Assembly (NCBI RefSeq): GCF_000153165.2 | Contig: NC_014472.1 | Location: forward strand, 927,501 to 991,500 | Reading direction: 5' to 3' | Length of the DNA: 64,000 nt | Origin: Maribacter sp. HTCC2170 | GTDB taxonomy: Bacteria; Bacteroidota; Bacteroidia; Flavobacteriales; Flavobacteriaceae | Shown: piece by piece, positions 1 to 9,407 of the stretch | Numbering within the stretch: position 1 is the first letter of the stretch | Layout: every line of letters starts with the position of its first letter | Notes under the pieces: model-generated | Told to the model about the DNA's origin: nothing | Databases searched by the model: none | The model's input: the letters and a program-made list of their open reading frames with translations, nothing else | Program-made: the position numbers and the translations under genes

Positions 1-657
1 ACCAGGAGTCATTTTAGGAAGCTTACCAATAATCCTGGCAGCTTCTTTTTCGAGGTTCTTATCTGGTCCACGCATTCTAACGCCTCCGATACTTCCGTCT
101 TTTTGAATAACGAACATAACGTTAACCCTACCTTGAACACCCATTTCTTGAGCGATTTCCGGATAGCGGAAGTTCTTACTGATATGTTTTTGCATTTTTG
201 ATTGGAAACAAATACGCATTGCTTTTGCTCCTTTTCCTTTTTCACTTTCACAACCAGGGAAAATTGGAACATCCTCAATAACCGCAAAAGGAACATCTAC
301 ATCCTCAAAAACCTCCTCAACCTCAACGTCTTCAACTTCGATTATCTCCTCTTCCTGGCTAGTTTCTGTAGATTCAATTACAGTTTCCTCAACTTCTTCC
401 TCATCCTCAACTACCTCTATAATCTCAGGTGCAGCTGGTGGTGGTGGTGGTGGTGGTGTTTTGATTTGTTCTGTCATCGGAACTTCTTCGTCCAACATGT
501 CTTCAACGTTCATTGAAATATCGTACTCATCCGTTTTGTCATACGTTTTCCATTCCAAACCTCGCCAAACCAAAAACATTACCACAGCAAGCCCTATAAC
601 AAAATAAGTGCCGCTATTTCTTCTCAAATCTGCTTTTGGATTCTTTTTTAGTTCCAT
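1..657 (-). CDS. TonB-family energy transducer, C-terminus cut by window edge
   Basis: Reading from 657 leftward stays open for 219 codons to base 1, with no stop, so the gene is partial. The product starts MELKKNPKADLRRNSG and has one membrane segment at about residues 20-32 (VIGLAVVMFLVW). A run of seven prolines at about 67-73 follows, then a strongly acidic stretch (about 78-123) rich in Glu and Val. The C-terminal part has FRYPEIAQEMGVQGRVNVMF and DGSIGGVRM, the TonB C-terminal fold that touches TonB boxes of outer-membrane transporters. It would pass proton-motive force from an ExbB/ExbD motor to the outer membrane. Odd point: the periplasmic linker after the prolines is acidic, not the Pro/Lys-rich type of E. 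coli TonB. The start is the first ATG after a TonB-like cytoplasmic N-terminus. The missing C-terminal residues should be few. Confidence 0.88.
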   Translation of the reverse strand, partial: MELKKNPKADLRRNSGTYFVIGLAVVMFLVWRGLEWKTYDKTDEYDISMNVEDMLDEEVPMTEQIKTPPPPPPPAAPEIIEVVEDEEEVEETVIESTETSQEEEIIEVEDVEVEEVFEDVDVPFAVIEDVPIFPGCESEKGKGAKAMRICFQSKMQKHISKNFRYPEIAQEMGVQGRVNVMFVIQKDGSIGGVRMRGPDKNLEKEAARIIGKLPKMTPG

Positions 658-718
658 ATTTAATTTTTTTAATGTTCGCTAATTTAACTAAATAATTAAT
701 AAAAAAACAAGTAATACT

Positions 719-1111
719 TTATTTTAACCCTCTTTGCCCATGAAATCGAGCTAAAATGAACAAGAAACCTAAAATAACACCCGCACTGTTTGCAAGGGCA
801 TCCAATAATTCACCGGACCTATTGGCAGTCATTTTCTCCTGAATAACCTCAATAATTATACCAAATATTATAAGCGAAAAAGCTAATATTGTTCTTGATT
901 TTCTGGTATTTTGCTTTTTGAAATCTCGATGAACAAGATAAAGCGAACCAAGAATTGTCGCTACAAAATAAAATACAAAATGAACTATTTTATCACCATT
1001 TGGGATATTGAAAGAACTTAGCCCATCATCTTCAAAAGAAGATAAGCTGGAAAATGTTACAAACACCATCCAGCTTACAAATGCAAACCCGTATAAATGC
1101 TTTTTAAGCAC
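719..1111 (-). CDS. VanZ-like membrane protein
   Basis: A 130-residue protein with about four predicted membrane helices (roughly residues 8-24, 42-60, 74-90 and 105-122). The spacing and the sequence [14 protein letters not shown] near residue 40 and [14 protein letters not shown] near residue 98 fit the VanZ-like family (DKxxHxxxY, then an ExxQ and DxxxNxxG pattern; here EVIQEK and DALANSAG). VanZ lowers teicoplanin sensitivity in enterococci. The role of chromosomal relatives in Bacteroidota is not established, so I call only the family. Its start overlaps the end of gcvH by 8 bases, so the two are probably co-transcribed and translationally coupled. Confidence 0.8.
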   Translation of the reverse strand: MLKKHLYGFAFVSWMVFVTFSSLSSFEDDGLSSFNIPNGDKIVHFVFYFVATILGSLYLVHRDFKKQNTRKSRTILAFSLIIFGIIIEVIQEKMTANRSGELLDALANSAGVILGFLFILARFHGQRGLK

Positions 1112-1484
1112 CTATTAATTCTTTATAATCCTCATCACTTAATAAGCCTTCTAATTCTGAAGTATCACTTATTTTTATTTTCACCATCCAACCTTCTCCA
1201 TAAGGGTCAGTGTTAACCTTTTCAGGTTCATCCTCCAAACTTTCGTTGAATTCAATTATCTCCCCGCTTAAGGGCAAGAATAGGTCTGAAACTGTCTTTA
1301 CTGCTTCAACTGAACCAAAAACCTCATCTTTATCCATGGTTTCATCAACAGTCTCAACTTCAACATAAACAATATCACCAAGTTCACCTTGGGCAAAATC
1401 GGTAATTCCTACTGTGGCTATATCGCCTTCTACCTTTACCCATTCATGGTCTTTGGTATACTGTAAATCTGATGGTATATTCAT
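1104..1484 (-). CDS. gcvH: Glycine cleavage system H protein
   Basis: The H protein carries a lipoyl group that shuttles the aminomethyl intermediate between the P, T and L proteins of the glycine cleavage complex in the cytoplasm. The 126-residue length is standard. [20 protein letters not shown] near the N-terminus is the family signature, and the lipoylation site is K63 in [11 protein letters not shown]. No gcvP or gcvT lies in this window, which is usual for Bacteroidota, where gcvH is often unlinked. It is the first gene of a gcvH-VanZ unit with a good -33/-7 promoter just upstream (1508-1538). Confidence 0.96.
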   Translation of the reverse strand: MNIPSDLQYTKDHEWVKVEGDIATVGITDFAQGELGDIVYVEVETVDETMDKDEVFGSVEAVKTVSDLFLPLSGEIIEFNESLEDEPEKVNTDPYGEGWMVKIKISDTSELEGLLSDEDYKELIGA

Positions 1485-1507
1485 TTTCGTTTTTTTTGTT
1501 AACGAAA

Positions 1508-1538
1508 CAAATGTAAACGATTCTTTGAGGAAATCAAA
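1508..1538 (-). promoter_or_regulatory. Promoter of gcvH-VanZ operon
   Basis: On the minus strand TTTG (1535-1538) is followed after 19 bases by TACATTTG (1508-1515), an exact match to the Bacteroidota primary-sigma pattern TAnnTTTG with its usual spacing. The inferred transcript start near 1501 leaves a short leader before the gcvH ATG at 1484. Confidence 0.7.
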
Positions 1539-1618
1539 TAAACTTAAGCCTCAAAAAACACCTTAAATACTTTACTTTTAAAGAAGAGGTGATTCGGAGC
1601 TACTGAACCCTATAAGTC

Positions 1619-4600
1619 TTAGTTACCAAAATTATATTTTAAAGTAAACCCAGTATTTATAGTAGTCTGCGGGAACGCCGTAGAAACAGCAAATTTGGAA
1701 AATGAATGATCATAAAAGAATAAGGCATTCATATTCTTGCTAAGGGCATAGTCGGCAGTAAACTTAAGAGAGAACAAATTTTGTCCTGACGTTATCTGGT
1801 TGTTATCTATATCCAAGTTTCTGATAATAGTGATATTATCCCTTAGAGTTACATCTGCCTTTAGGTTTAAATCACCTTTTAACCGTGTTTTATTACCTCC
1901 TATATTCGTAACGAATTTCACATCCTTAAAACGATAACCCAAACCAAGTGTATACTCCTTACCATTGATCTCGGTCATAAGGTTATTATCAAAACTCATG
2001 GACAATGCCCTTTCTGTTCTTACCTCGGCCAATACACTAACAGAATTCTTCATTTCAAAATCAACACGCATGAGCGGATTAAACTGATCATTCAACACTA
2101 CATTATTCAATATAAGGTCTGGCAACCAATCTCCCGTTTCAGAATCAAACAAGGTGTTTTGTTTTTCAAGATTCGTTTGAAACGAATTAATACTATATGA
2201 AGAACGATATCCATGACTCAATGAGAAACGTTTAAATTTCTTTTTGAACCACTTATTACGCATTAACCCAGTGTATTTTATATTCCAATTAGGAATTGGT
2301 ATTTGCCTAAAAGCGTCCAAATTAACCCTATTCGCATCTTGTCCAGTATAAGCAGCAAAAAAGGCAGGAAGCAACACGTCTTGTTGTGTTTTACCATATC
2401 GCTCAGGGAAACCATCTTCATCCAAAGTTCCTAACGACTCACCACGATCAGAAACCAATCTATTTGCAATAGTAATTCTGTTCTCCTTGAATGTTTCAAA
2501 CAACTCAGAACTGAATTCATCGCTTTTACTTAATGCCGTACCTATCATCATGGTGGAAATACTAAAATTCCCAAACTCATTTACAAGACCACTTTCTTCC
2601 TGCAACCAAGACTGCAAGTCATAGTTTTCCTGATAGCTATCTGAGTATTGCCTGTCGGCTGAAAGGTCAATGGTCAAATCTCTTATGGGCTGGGCAGTTG
2701 CCGTAATATTCAATATTTTGTTTGTTCTTTTAATATGTTGCTCATTAAAATCTGTAAAACCGGTCAACCAACCATTTCTAGCAGCTTCATAACGAACATC
2801 GGCCTGACTTCCAAACACAAAACCCAAAGTTGGTCTTGCTGTACCAATAAAACCAATGGATTGTGTATATCCTGGAAGCACAGTACCATTATTTTCACTA
2901 TAGTTTATATTCAACCTTTTAACCATGGTCAATACATCAACGGCCGTATTGAACAAAGCACTGGTCTTCTGTTTCGGGGCCTCTTTAACAGAAGCCGGAT
3001 TACCCCCCTTGTCCCTTCGGACAGGGATGCCTTTTGACACTTTGCCGTCTCTTTTCTTAAGACCAATTAGATCATAGAACTTTTGCATGCTCAATGCCGC
3101 AGTTAAATTATGGGTATTGGCATTCTGCACTGTGTTGATAGCGACTTGATAACCCAATGCATCACTAGCTACTTCAGCCAAGGCATCACCTCCCCTTTGC
3201 CAATCAAAATTACTGGTATAAGAATACTGTGCACTAATAAAATCCAATGCCGGAATCTTATTAAAAGGCAACTCGTAGTTCAATTGCATTTGTTGGGCAT
3301 GCCTATTTGGCTCACCTAAATCCCAAAAGCCATCCCATAGGCCTAAAGCCTGATTTATATCAGAATCTGGATTGCCATCCTCATTAAAATAATTTCTAAC
3401 TATGTTGTTATTACTAGCTGTTAGGTTCAAACTCAAAGATTTGCTCAAACTGTAGTTTATGGCATATTGCCAGTTGAACAAATAATTACGCTGTTGTAAA
3501 AAAGGCAAATCCAAAGACTCAACTCCAGGCTCAAAAACCTCTCTGAACCTTTGCTGATTAAACTGCCTGTTTATGTTAGAGTTCACAGAAACACTTGCCG
3601 GCAATAAGTTAAAATTCAAATCTTTTAACCATTGCCAATATTTACCCGTGAACAATGAGTCTTTCTTTGCAAAAGGCGCAACTTCTATTGGCTTGAAATT
3701 ATGATTATAAACAAAACCTGTATTTACACTCTGATCCCTGAGTTTTGCAATTTCAAAATCACGATGATCCGTTTCATTGTAAGAGTAATTGAACGTAAAA
3801 TTTTCAACATCATAAAAATTAGCTTCGGCATCTTCTCCCCTATCTTTACGAACCCCAATTAAATTTATACTTGTTCTTTTAGTGTAGTCCTCTGCTTGCT
3901 CCAATGTCTGGTCCGCTTCTTCTTGCGTTGGTGCGGAAGCTATCAAATCTTCCAACTTTAAATCATCGTAAACAGGATCAAATTCTGGTGTTATCATTTG
4001 CTCAGATATACCATAATTGAACGGAATTTGAATTCCCCATTTCTTAGGTAATAACTGCCCTACGTTCACATTGGTGACTAAATCATATGAAATGGCATCT
4101 TCTCTAGCTCTTTCATTAGGCATTTGATCAATTGCTCCAAAACCCGATGTGCTTTTACTTCCTGTAGCTGTAATATTTGCAAAATCAGCAATATTGGCAT
4201 CGATGGAAGCAACTGCGGCCCAACCTCCATTATTGTCCAAACCTGCCAAACGAAGTTCATTGAACCAAACTTCTCCTCTTGCAGGTAGTACATCAATATT
4301 CTTAATACCCACCATCATACTGCGTACACTGCCCAATGACGGATTACCCCTGATACCAATTCGCAACCTCCCCAATGTACGCGGTGCAAATTCAGGAACT
4401 GGTATTACTTCACCATTCTCGACTTCAAAAAACTGTAGTTCGTTTAATGGTATATCTGTTCTATTGGCAATTCTTAACGATTTAACCTTATTTAAATCAC
4501 TCAGCAGAATCTCCATTTCATTAACATCTGGCCATATTTCACTTTCCGAAGCTGCCCCGTGTGAAGTAAACTGCAAAGGCAATTCTACTTGATAGAAATT

Positions 4601-7600
4601 CTGTGACAAATCAGTTCCCAATCGTAAGAAACCCACCAACGGGTTTGCATCATCAGCATAATCACTATTATTGACTTTCTCAGCGTGGATAAACATTTTC
4701 AGTTTCTTGTACTGGCGAATATCAATGTTTAAACTTTTGAACACCCCTCTTGAATCTTCCGATTCCAAATTATCTACTTTAAAAGACAAGGACTGCTCAT
4801 TCTGACGAATAATCGTATTGTTGTTATTCAATTGCTCACGAACTACTCCTGGAGGCAAGACATAGGGTACTGGAGTTCTGGTATTATTCTCTTCAATGTT
4901 TACCGTGTTTACATCTACAACAGTTCCATCGTCAGTTGGGTCATTATCGATTAATTCATCCTGTAAAGTCTTAGTATAAGTACGCCAATCACCACGAACC
5001 AAGTCCATAGTAGCAAAACGAAGAACCACGTCACTACTAAAACCTGTGAGGTACATTCTCATAAAACTAATGGATCTAAAATCCGTAATACCACCAACAG
5101 CATCTGTAAAATCACTTAAAGGTATTTTATATTGTATCCATCTACGGTTCAGTTGTGAGCCATTAGGCAAATCTGGGGTAACACCATCTTTAATATCAGT
5201 AACATATTTGTCATTGATGCTCGTGGTAGGTCTAATAGGAATTCTATACTCATAATAGCTATTCACCGTGTTCATGGTTAAATCACGGTCAATGTCCTCA
5301 ACATCCGGCAGAGTCGTCGACCCACGATTCGTATTGGTTACCTGAACTGGAGAGTTCCCATCAGGATTATTAAAATCCAGATAACGCTCCAAAACCCCAC
5401 CTTCACGGTTCAAGTAATATTGATAGTTATCTAAAGCTGGATCCTCGCCAGGACCATAAATGTCAACCTCGCCAGCATCATTCAGACCATCAAAACCAAC
5501 ATCTTGTAGAACTCTATTGTCTTCATTTGCATCAAAGGCATATACCAAAGCCTGTGTAGCGGGCACTATACCCCATGATGGTTGGTGAATTAAGGCATCG
5601 GCATCTACGGGCAACCCATTTTCATATTGTTTTCTACCATCTTTCAATACGTCTTCCGAAATATTACCAAGGTTGAAAACCAGCTCGCCAGGACTTGTTG
5701 CCAAACCATCAACATAGGGATCCAATACCCAAAACTGAACGAACTCCACATTGGATTGTTCAAAGTCGGTACTACTTAAAGAACGCATGATACCGGCCCA
5801 TTTATCTTGGGACGGCTCTGTATCAAAATCAGGATTAGTATTATAAGGTCCTTTTGCATTGGGATAATATGCCAAATCCAATGTTCCCTGGACCGTGGTC
5901 TGACCTTGGGCAATATCAACCTGGGGAAAAACCTCATCAATAAAAACCCTTCTTGTTGCATTGGTAGAAACATCGCTGTCACTTATTCCCGAGGGCCTCT
6001 GGTTTGTATAGAAAATTGGATCAATAGTGTACCAAGCCATTTTTGCCCTACCATGACCATTTATCAAATTCGCCGGATCCTCTGGTGAACTTCCAGAAAG
6101 AACACCGCCTGGAGCAAACTCCAAAGGTGTACTGGCCAGTGACCAACCCAAAGAAGAACGAATATCTATCAAGGCTTGCGCGCCTTCAAAATCATCTAAA
6201 TAAGTAGTTGTCTCCCCTTGGAAATCTGCATTCTTGGGAGAATTTGGTTTTAACCAAGCAACCTCACCGCGAACAGATAAATTTGATGGAACATCTGTAT
6301 CAATATTTGGGAGCTTATTAACCATTCGTGTTAGAAAGGGAATCTCAGTCGAGAAATTACCATTCAATCCAAAGATTGTATTGTTGACCGGTTCAACACC
6401 AAAGTTCGATTTTTGTGTCAGTGGTCGTTCGTTTAAGTTCAACAAGGTAGCGCCCAAGATAAAATTCTTGTTCACTTGATGCTCTACATTCACCCCTGTA
6501 AACCTTCTTGTTTGCTGACCGAAAACCGCATTATTTTCGACTGAAATATTAATTGGTGTATTTGAAGCTTCAAGGCTTGGGTCCAAAATCTGTACCGTAC
6601 CTGCCTGATAATTTACAGTGTAATCTATTCCTTCTTGTAAAGTTCTACCCCCAGCGGTAACCCTAACGGAACCACGTGGTACATTAAAGGCACCTATTGG
6701 AATACCGTTGCTTCCTTCAGACTTGTATTTACCCTTTAATAAAAACTTATTCTTTACGGGGTCTTGTAAAGCCGCTGCTTTTGTTTGGGTATACATATCC
6801 CTGAAGACATATTTCTTTTGATTCGCATTGTACCCTTGATCATTCGTTACATCATAGGTTCCACTTCCCAACAATTCAAACATATATTCACCAAAAGGCT
6901 CCACTTTAGTGAATATGATTTTCCCGCCTTGAGTATCTACTGTAAGGCCCGGAATAAAATCAAAGAAACCATCACCACCAGGTTGCACATCATTGTAAGC
7001 ATTCAATCTGTCCAAATTAAAAACGTCCAATAGAATTCTTTCCTGTAAGGGTTTTGGTGAATCTGGCCAACCTGAGCCAGCACCTTCTTCTACAGGTGTT
7101 ATATAATTTCGTGGTGTTGGATCAGAATAAAGAATATTCAACTTAAAATCCTCTTGACTTAATCTAAATGCTCCTGTGGCATATATATTTTTCATCATCA
7201 AATCCCAAATAGGATCAGTGATATTGGTGATATTACTCTTAAGTAATTTAAGAACCAGAGTATTGTTGTTAATAACAGGATTCGCACCATTAATACCACC
7301 TGTAACTGTTGTAGCATCTAAACCTCCATTAGCAAATTCACCTACCTGGTAAACCTCACCGTTATATGTATATTGGAAAGCAACTGCCAAGACCTCATCA
7401 TTACTCAGACGTTGATTCAATGAAACATATCCCAATTGGGTATTAAATTGATAATCCCTTGTCAGTTCAAGTTTTCTTGCATTTTCCAATATAGCATAGT
7501 CAAAACCTTGGTTTACTTGATAACCTGGAACATTAAAACCCGCCTCAACCGTAGCTATATCTCGAATTGACTCAGTTAAAGCGCCAGTCCCAATTGTTGC

Positions 7601-8800
7601 AGGATCAAAATCATTGGCATTATTTCTTGGCAAAGCATTACTAGGATTATTAAAAAACCCTGCCGGATCACCATTACTAATACCTATTCTCGTTTTATCT
7701 TCTGCCGACTCCCCTAAATCCTGAATAGCGACAACATTCCTTACATTCAAGGTTTGCTGGCTTCTATTGGTCACCCAAACTTCTAATCTAGTAATCTGTA
7801 CTTGACTTTGGATATAAGGGTAATTTGCCAAAGCTACATCATAGTTATCCCTAAAATATTGGGCAAGGAAAAAGTGTCTATCCTCATCATAATCCAATGC
7901 AGTACGTGTAAATTCATTTATAGTTCCTCCACCTTGAGCTACAACGGTATTGTTTTGCGAGCGTTGTTCTGAGAAAACAGCTGTAACCTTTGTCTTGCCA
8001 AACTGCAATTGGGTTTTTACCCCAAATAAACTTTGCGCTCCAGTAATCAACGAGCTATTAAGAGGCATATTTACATTACCCACTTCTATTTTCTGAAGAA
8101 TATCATCTTCGGTAGGTGTATAATCCAGTTTTACGATATTCTGGAAATCGAAAGTTGCTTCTGTATCATAATTGGCTGTGACCTGTAGCCTTTCCCCAAT
8201 TTTACCCAACATACTTAAACTAATTCGCTGATCAAAATCAAATGATAGGTTTGTACGATTTCTGGGCGAAAGAGATGGATTATCATTTTTCTGCCAGATA
8301 ACCCCCAAATCCATGGCAACAGAACCTTGCGGAATCACCTCTATAGTATTCCCACCAAAAACAGATTGAAAGAAATTGTTATTGATATAGAAATTGGGCA
8401 ATAGATTTTTTCGTGCATCTTCACTACCCTCCTTTTTTCCAGAATAAGCATCTAACTTTTCCTTAAAATAATCTTTCATCCCCTCCTTACGAACAAGTTC
8501 CATGTACTGTGCAGGAGTTAGAATAATTGGATATCCTATATCAAAGTCACCAACTTTCTCGGAATAAATATACCTGTCAAGGTTTGGATCATAAATATAT
8601 TTGGAAGTAATACTCTCTGGATTGTCAAACTTCAATTTACCTAAGGAAAAACCAGTTTTAACCGAGTCCTGACCCTGCTCATTAAAACCTTCACCCTCGG
8701 TTTCCTGAGCGTAGGAATATTCTACGGATCCAAGAAAAAAAGCGAATAGGATTATAAGCTTAAATGAATATTTAAGAAATTGTTTTGCCCCTCTTTTCAA
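1619..8800 (-). CDS. sprA: T9SS outer-membrane translocon SprA
   Basis: SprA is the very large beta-barrel through which type IX secretion substrates cross the outer membrane, including gliding adhesins in Flavobacterium johnsoniae. At 2393 residues the protein matches the unusual length of the family (about 2,400). It begins with a signal peptide (KLIILFAFFLGSVEYSYAQ, residues about 14-32). The mature protein is rich in alternating hydrophobic strands and Asn/Asp turns throughout, and it ends in the strand GFTLKYNFGN with the aromatic residue near the terminus typical of barrel proteins. It starts 5 bases after the ruvA stop, which suggests maeB-ruvA-sprA transcription as one unit. gcvH downstream has its own promoter. 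No frameshift or truncation is seen. Known barrel structure and function come from the F. johnsoniae protein; assignment here is by size and overall sequence character. Confidence 0.95.
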   Translation of the reverse strand: MKRGAKQFLKYSFKLIILFAFFLGSVEYSYAQETEGEGFNEQGQDSVKTGFSLGKLKFDNPESITSKYIYDPNLDRYIYSEKVGDFDIGYPIILTPAQYMELVRKEGMKDYFKEKLDAYSGKKEGSEDARKNLLPNFYINNNFFQSVFGGNTIEVIPQGSVAMDLGVIWQKNDNPSLSPRNRTNLSFDFDQRISLSMLGKIGERLQVTANYDTEATFDFQNIVKLDYTPTEDDILQKIEVGNVNMPLNSSLITGAQSLFGVKTQLQFGKTKVTAVFSEQRSQNNTVVAQGGGTINEFTRTALDYDEDRHFFLAQYFRDNYDVALANYPYIQSQVQITRLEVWVTNRSQQTLNVRNVVAIQDLGESAEDKTRIGISNGDPAGFFNNPSNALPRNNANDFDPATIGTGALTESIRDIATVEAGFNVPGYQVNQGFDYAILENARKLELTRDYQFNTQLGYVSLNQRLSNDEVLAVAFQYTYNGEVYQVGEFANGGLDATTVTGGINGANPVINNNTLVLKLLKSNITNITDPIWDLMMKNIYATGAFRLSQEDFKLNILYSDPTPRNYITPVEEGAGSGWPDSPKPLQERILLDVFNLDRLNAYNDVQPGGDGFFDFIPGLTVDTQGGKIIFTKVEPFGEYMFELLGSGTYDVTNDQGYNANQKKYVFRDMYTQTKAAALQDPVKNKFLLKGKYKSEGSNGIPIGAFNVPRGSVRVTAGGRTLQEGIDYTVNYQAGTVQILDPSLEASNTPINISVENNAVFGQQTRRFTGVNVEHQVNKNFILGATLLNLNERPLTQKSNFGVEPVNNTIFGLNGNFSTEIPFLTRMVNKLPNIDTDVPSNLSVRGEVAWLKPNSPKNADFQGETTTYLDDFEGAQALIDIRSSLGWSLASTPLEFAPGGVLSGSSPEDPANLINGHGRAKMAWYTIDPIFYTNQRPSGISDSDVSTNATRRVFIDEVFPQVDIAQGQTTVQGTLDLAYYPNAKGPYNTNPDFDTEPSQDKWAGIMRSLSSTDFEQSNVEFVQFWVLDPYVDGLATSPGELVFNLGNISEDVLKDGRKQYENGLPVDADALIHQPSWGIVPATQALVYAFDANEDNRVLQDVGFDGLNDAGEVDIYGPGEDPALDNYQYYLNREGGVLERYLDFNNPDGNSPVQVTNTNRGSTTLPDVEDIDRDLTMNTVNSYYEYRIPIRPTTSINDKYVTDIKDGVTPDLPNGSQLNRRWIQYKIPLSDFTDAVGGITDFRSISFMRMYLTGFSSDVVLRFATMDLVRGDWRTYTKTLQDELIDNDPTDDGTVVDVNTVNIEENNTRTPVPYVLPPGVVREQLNNNNTIIRQNEQSLSFKVDNLESEDSRGVFKSLNIDIRQYKKLKMFIHAEKVNNSDYADDANPLVGFLRLGTDLSQNFYQVELPLQFTSHGAASESEIWPDVNEMEILLSDLNKVKSLRIANRTDIPLNELQFFEVENGEVIPVPEFAPRTLGRLRIGIRGNPSLGSVRSMMVGIKNIDVLPARGEVWFNELRLAGLDNNGGWAAVASIDANIADFANITATGSKSTSGFGAIDQMPNERAREDAISYDLVTNVNVGQLLPKKWGIQIPFNYGISEQMITPEFDPVYDDLKLEDLIASAPTQEEADQTLEQAEDYTKRTSINLIGVRKDRGEDAEANFYDVENFTFNYSYNETDHRDFEIAKLRDQSVNTGFVYNHNFKPIEVAPFAKKDSLFTGKYWQWLKDLNFNLLPASVSVNSNINRQFNQQRFREVFEPGVESLDLPFLQQRNYLFNWQYAINYSLSKSLSLNLTASNNNIVRNYFNEDGNPDSDINQALGLWDGFWDLGEPNRHAQQMQLNYELPFNKIPALDFISAQYSYTSNFDWQRGGDALAEVASDALGYQVAINTVQNANTHNLTAALSMQKFYDLIGLKKRDGKVSKGIPVRRDKGGNPASVKEAPKQKTSALFNTAVDVLTMVKRLNINYSENNGTVLPGYTQSIGFIGTARPTLGFVFGSQADVRYEAARNGWLTGFTDFNEQHIKRTNKILNITATAQPIRDLTIDLSADRQYSDSYQENYDLQSWLQEESGLVNEFGNFSISTMMIGTALSKSDEFSSELFETFKENRITIANRLVSDRGESLGTLDEDGFPERYGKTQQDVLLPAFFAAYTGQDANRVNLDAFRQIPIPNWNIKYTGLMRNKWFKKKFKRFSLSHGYRSSYSINSFQTNLEKQNTLFDSETGDWLPDLILNNVVLNDQFNPLMRVDFEMKNSVSVLAEVRTERALSMSFDNNLMTEINGKEYTLGLGYRFKDVKFVTNIGGNKTRLKGDLNLKADVTLRDNITIIRNLDIDNNQITSGQNLFSLKFTADYALSKNMNALFFYDHSFSKFAVSTAFPQTTINTGFTLKYNFGN

Positions 8801-8805
8801 ACTTG

Positions 8806-9387
8806 TTACAAATTTTTAAGCGCGTGTTTAATAATGTTCTCAACGCTTAGCGAAGAATCTTGGCTTAAAACTTTGTCAACCACCTTTTCGGCTTGTCTAC
8901 GAGCGAATCCAAGAACCTCTAATGCAGATAACGCTTCTTCTTTATTTGTATTGTTCGAACTAAGGGAAACTTCATCAATATCATAGACTTTCAAGATTTT
9001 GTCCCTTAAGTCCAGAATAACGCGCTGTGCGGTTTTAGCGCCAATGCCTTTAATCCCCTGAATTGTAGCGACGTCACCATTTGCAATTGCATCACGAATT
9101 TGAGCTGGTGACAACGAAGAAAGCATTGTTCTGGCCGTACTTGAACCAATACCTGAAACAGAAAGCAATAAGCGAAAAATCTCCCTCTCAGATTTTTCCG
9201 CAAAACCAAACAAGGTGTGTGAATCTTCCTTGACCTGTAAATGTGTATAGAGGCTTATGTTCTCAACATCCTTGAGATTGGAAAAAGTATGCAGTGAAAT
9301 ATTCACAAAATACCCAACGCCAGCACATTCTATTATAACATGCGTAGGGTTTTTTTCTACAAGTTTACCTTTGAGATGCGTAATCAT
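8806..9387 (-). CDS. ruvA: Holliday junction branch migration protein RuvA
   Basis: RuvA binds four-way junctions as a tetramer and loads the RuvB motor for branch migration. The 193-residue length is typical. The N-terminal OB domain begins MITHLKGKLVEKNPTHVIIE. The helix-hairpin-helix pair is visible as LLSVSGIGSSTARTMLSSL and IQGIKGIGAKTAQRVILDLRDK. The C-terminal domain III (AEKVVDKVL) contacts RuvB. It sits between maeB (20-base gap) and sprA (5-base gap). ruvB is nearby at 12750-13772 but in a separate unit, with queG and maeB between them. Confidence 0.96.
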   Translation of the reverse strand: MITHLKGKLVEKNPTHVIIECAGVGYFVNISLHTFSNLKDVENISLYTHLQVKEDSHTLFGFAEKSEREIFRLLLSVSGIGSSTARTMLSSLSPAQIRDAIANGDVATIQGIKGIGAKTAQRVILDLRDKILKVYDIDEVSLSSNNTNKEEALSALEVLGFARRQAEKVVDKVLSQDSSLSVENIIKHALKNL

Positions 9388-9407
9388 ATTGCAATACTGT
9401 TAATTGA

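Noticed and set aside
437-457. GGT trinucleotide repeat resembling a microsatellite
   Set aside because: It encodes the proline run of the TonB-like protein on the minus strand in frame, so it is explained by coding. Phase variation is not supported as the unit is three bases.
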